Source: Dickeya dianthicola NCPPB 453
Lineage (GTDB): Bacteria > Pseudomonadota > Gammaproteobacteria > Enterobacterales > Enterobacteriaceae
Reading direction: 5' to 3'
Length of the DNA stretch: 49,125 nt
Assembly: GCF_000365305.1 (NCBI RefSeq)
Contig: NZ_CM001841.1
Span: 2,246,770-2,295,894 of the forward strand
Shown here: positions 48,192 through 49,125 of the stretch, piece by piece
Layout of the letters: every line of letters begins with the position of its first letter
How positions within the stretch are numbered: the first letter of the stretch is position 1
Notes under the pieces: model-generated
The model's input: only the letters and a program-made list of their open reading frames with translations
Database searches by the model: none
Told to the model about the DNA's origin: nothing
Made by a program: the position numbers and the translations under genes

Positions 48192-49125
48192 ATGGCTGAC
48201 ATCAGTATTACACTCAGTATCCCCAGCGCGGGCCTGCAAGGCGGACTGGGTGGTTTGGGCGGTGCGGACAGTACCAGCAACAGCGGACTGGGCAACAACG
48301 GGGCTTCCGGCAATAAATCCTCTTCGCAGGAAAATAAGTTACTGGAAGCGCTGGCGGTTGTTCTGACCGCCCTGCTGAGCAATGGCGGTGCGCAAGGAAG
48401 CGGCAATAATCCGCTGGAGCGCAGCAACGACGCGATCGGCGGCAACGGCGGCAACAATGCGCTCGGCGGCAACAGCGGCGCGGGTAATGCTGGCGGCGCG
48501 CAGAACGGCGGCCTGGGCAACAATCAGGGGCTGGGCGGCGGGCAACAGGGTCAGAATGGCCTGGGCGACCTGCTGACCAAATTGCTGGATATACTCATGC
48601 CGAAAAACGGCGCACAGGGCGGTCAGGGGCTGCAAGGCAACGGACAGGGCGGCGGTGCGAGCGGCAACGGCGGACTTTCCGGCGCCGGTAATAGCGGCAA
48701 CGGCGGACTTTCCGGCGCCGGTAATAGCGGTAACGGCGGGCTTTCCGGCGCGGGCGGTGCGCAGGGAGCCGGTGGTGCCCAGGGGGCTGGAGGCACCTCC
48801 GGCCTGGAAGATCTCAGCAAATCGTTGTTGCAGGATACCGGTGAAAGCGCGCTCAGCAATGGTATCTCCCCAACACAAGATGGTGGTGGCCAGATCGGTG
48901 ACAACCCGCTGCTGAAAATTCTGTTGACGCTGGTCGCGATGCTGATGGAAAACCAGAAAAATCAGTTTGGTCAACCGCAGGACGGTGCAGGCAATAATAG
49001 CGGCGGCGGCAGCACGACGCCGTCTGTGGGCGGTGGCGGCGGCGGCAGCACGACGCCGTCTGGTGGGCGGTGGTGCCGGCGGCGGCACGACGCCGTCTGT
49101 GGGCGGTGGCGGCGGCGGCGACGCG
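48192..49125 (+). CDS. Second harpin-like paralogue, partial (runs off the window; apparent frameshift)
   Basis: Starts MADISITLSIPSAGL, paralogous to the protein at 47029 along its whole visible length. It keeps the same helix blocks (ENKLLEALAVVLTALL, LGDLLTKLLDILMP, DNPLLKILLTLVAMLMEN) and the shared LSKSLLQDTGE and GISPTQDGGGQI segments. The glycine-rich spacers differ and include an 11-aa minisatellite. AGAGG precedes the ATG. The reading frame is open to the window edge but, after an extra G near 49062, becomes Arg/Cys-rich; the composition expected for the family returns in another frame. This may be a sequencing or assembly error or a real frameshift. Whether the missing C-terminus has a pectate lyase domain (true HrpW) cannot be seen. 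Confidence 0.75.
   Translation, partial: MADISITLSIPSAGLQGGLGGLGGADSTSNSGLGNNGASGNKSSSQENKLLEALAVVLTALLSNGGAQGSGNNPLERSNDAIGGNGGNNALGGNSGAGNAGGAQNGGLGNNQGLGGGQQGQNGLGDLLTKLLDILMPKNGAQGGQGLQGNGQGGGASGNGGLSGAGNSGNGGLSGAGNSGNGGLSGAGGAQGAGGAQGAGGTSGLEDLSKSLLQDTGESALSNGISPTQDGGGQIGDNPLLKILLTLVAMLMENQKNQFGQPQDGAGNNSGGGSTTPSVGGGGGGSTTPSGGRWCRRRHDAVCGRWRRRRR
48660..48758 (+). repeat. 33-bp minisatellite, three units, in the second harpin-like gene
   Basis: Units at 48660, 48693 and 48726 each encode SGNGGLSGAGN or a close variant. The first two are identical and the third has a few changes. The first paralogue lacks them, so they expanded after duplication. Confidence 0.85.
49011..49125 (+). repeat. 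GC-rich tandem repeat (about 36 bp, three units) at the window end
   Basis: Units start AGCACGACGCCGTCTGTGGG followed by a GGC run (49011, 49047 and, less its first codon, 49087). The middle unit has one extra G near 49062 plus one extra codon. Encoded text is STTPSVGGGGGG when in frame. Confidence 0.8.

Noticed and set aside
48660-49125. Tandem repeats at the window end as a possible CRISPR
   Set aside because: Units are contiguous, in coding frame and glycine-encoding, with no unique spacers.

Overview
The window looks like a chromosome segment of a soft-rot enterobacterium, most likely Dickeya or a close relative. The housekeeping proteins (FNR, Prs, HemA, YchF, Pth) are near-identical to their Escherichia coli counterparts and keep familiar neighbourhoods (uspE-fnr-ogt, pntAB/ydgH, hemA-prfA-prmC-sirB1-kdsA, lolB-ispE-prs, ychH/pth-ychF). 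The right end carries a plant-pathogen effector locus (dspE/dspF plus harpin-like genes). The genus is an inference from content; no database was searched.

Layout. 1-6.7 kb: a secreted protein of unknown function, periplasmic Cu/Zn superoxide dismutase, a soluble FIST-domain chemoreceptor, ogt, fnr (with its own FNR box) and uspE. 6.7-13 kb: pntAB transhydrogenase facing away from ydgH, then kdsA and sirB1. 13-19.2 kb: the prmC/prfA/hemA block facing away from lolB-ispE-prs. 19.2-22 kb: ychH, pth and ychF; the pth start lies in a three-copy 17-bp tandem repeat that creates two mini-ORFs.

22-30.2 kb is an accessory island between ychF and dbpA. It has a degraded IS3-family transposase at its left edge and ERIC-like palindromic repeats at its right. 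It encodes a GPH-family sugar symporter, a cytoplasmic GH91 enzyme of the inulin fructotransferase/difructose anhydride III (DFA III) hydrolase family, a cytoplasmic GH32 fructosidase with an unusual N-terminal extension, a PfkB fructokinase and a LacI-type regulator. Together these make a complete candidate pathway: DFA III uptake, ring opening to inulobiose, fructose release, and fructose phosphate. A shared 10-bp motif (TTTGTTACAT) lies before the symporter and before the regulator, and a CRP-like site sits at -41.5 of a putative symporter promoter. This is the most exciting system in the window.

30.3-41.2 kb: dbpA, then an overlapping recC-recB-recD operon without ptrA and outside the usual thyA/argA context, possibly a second, horizontally acquired RecBCD. 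41.4-49.1 kb: dspF and dspE (AvrE-family type III effector and its chaperone) face away from two tandem paralogous glycine-rich harpin-like genes. A clear HrpL box precedes dspE and a degenerate one precedes the first harpin gene. The second harpin gene runs off the window and has an apparent 1-base frameshift in a GC-rich repeat near the end.

No rRNA, tRNA or CRISPR array was recognised.
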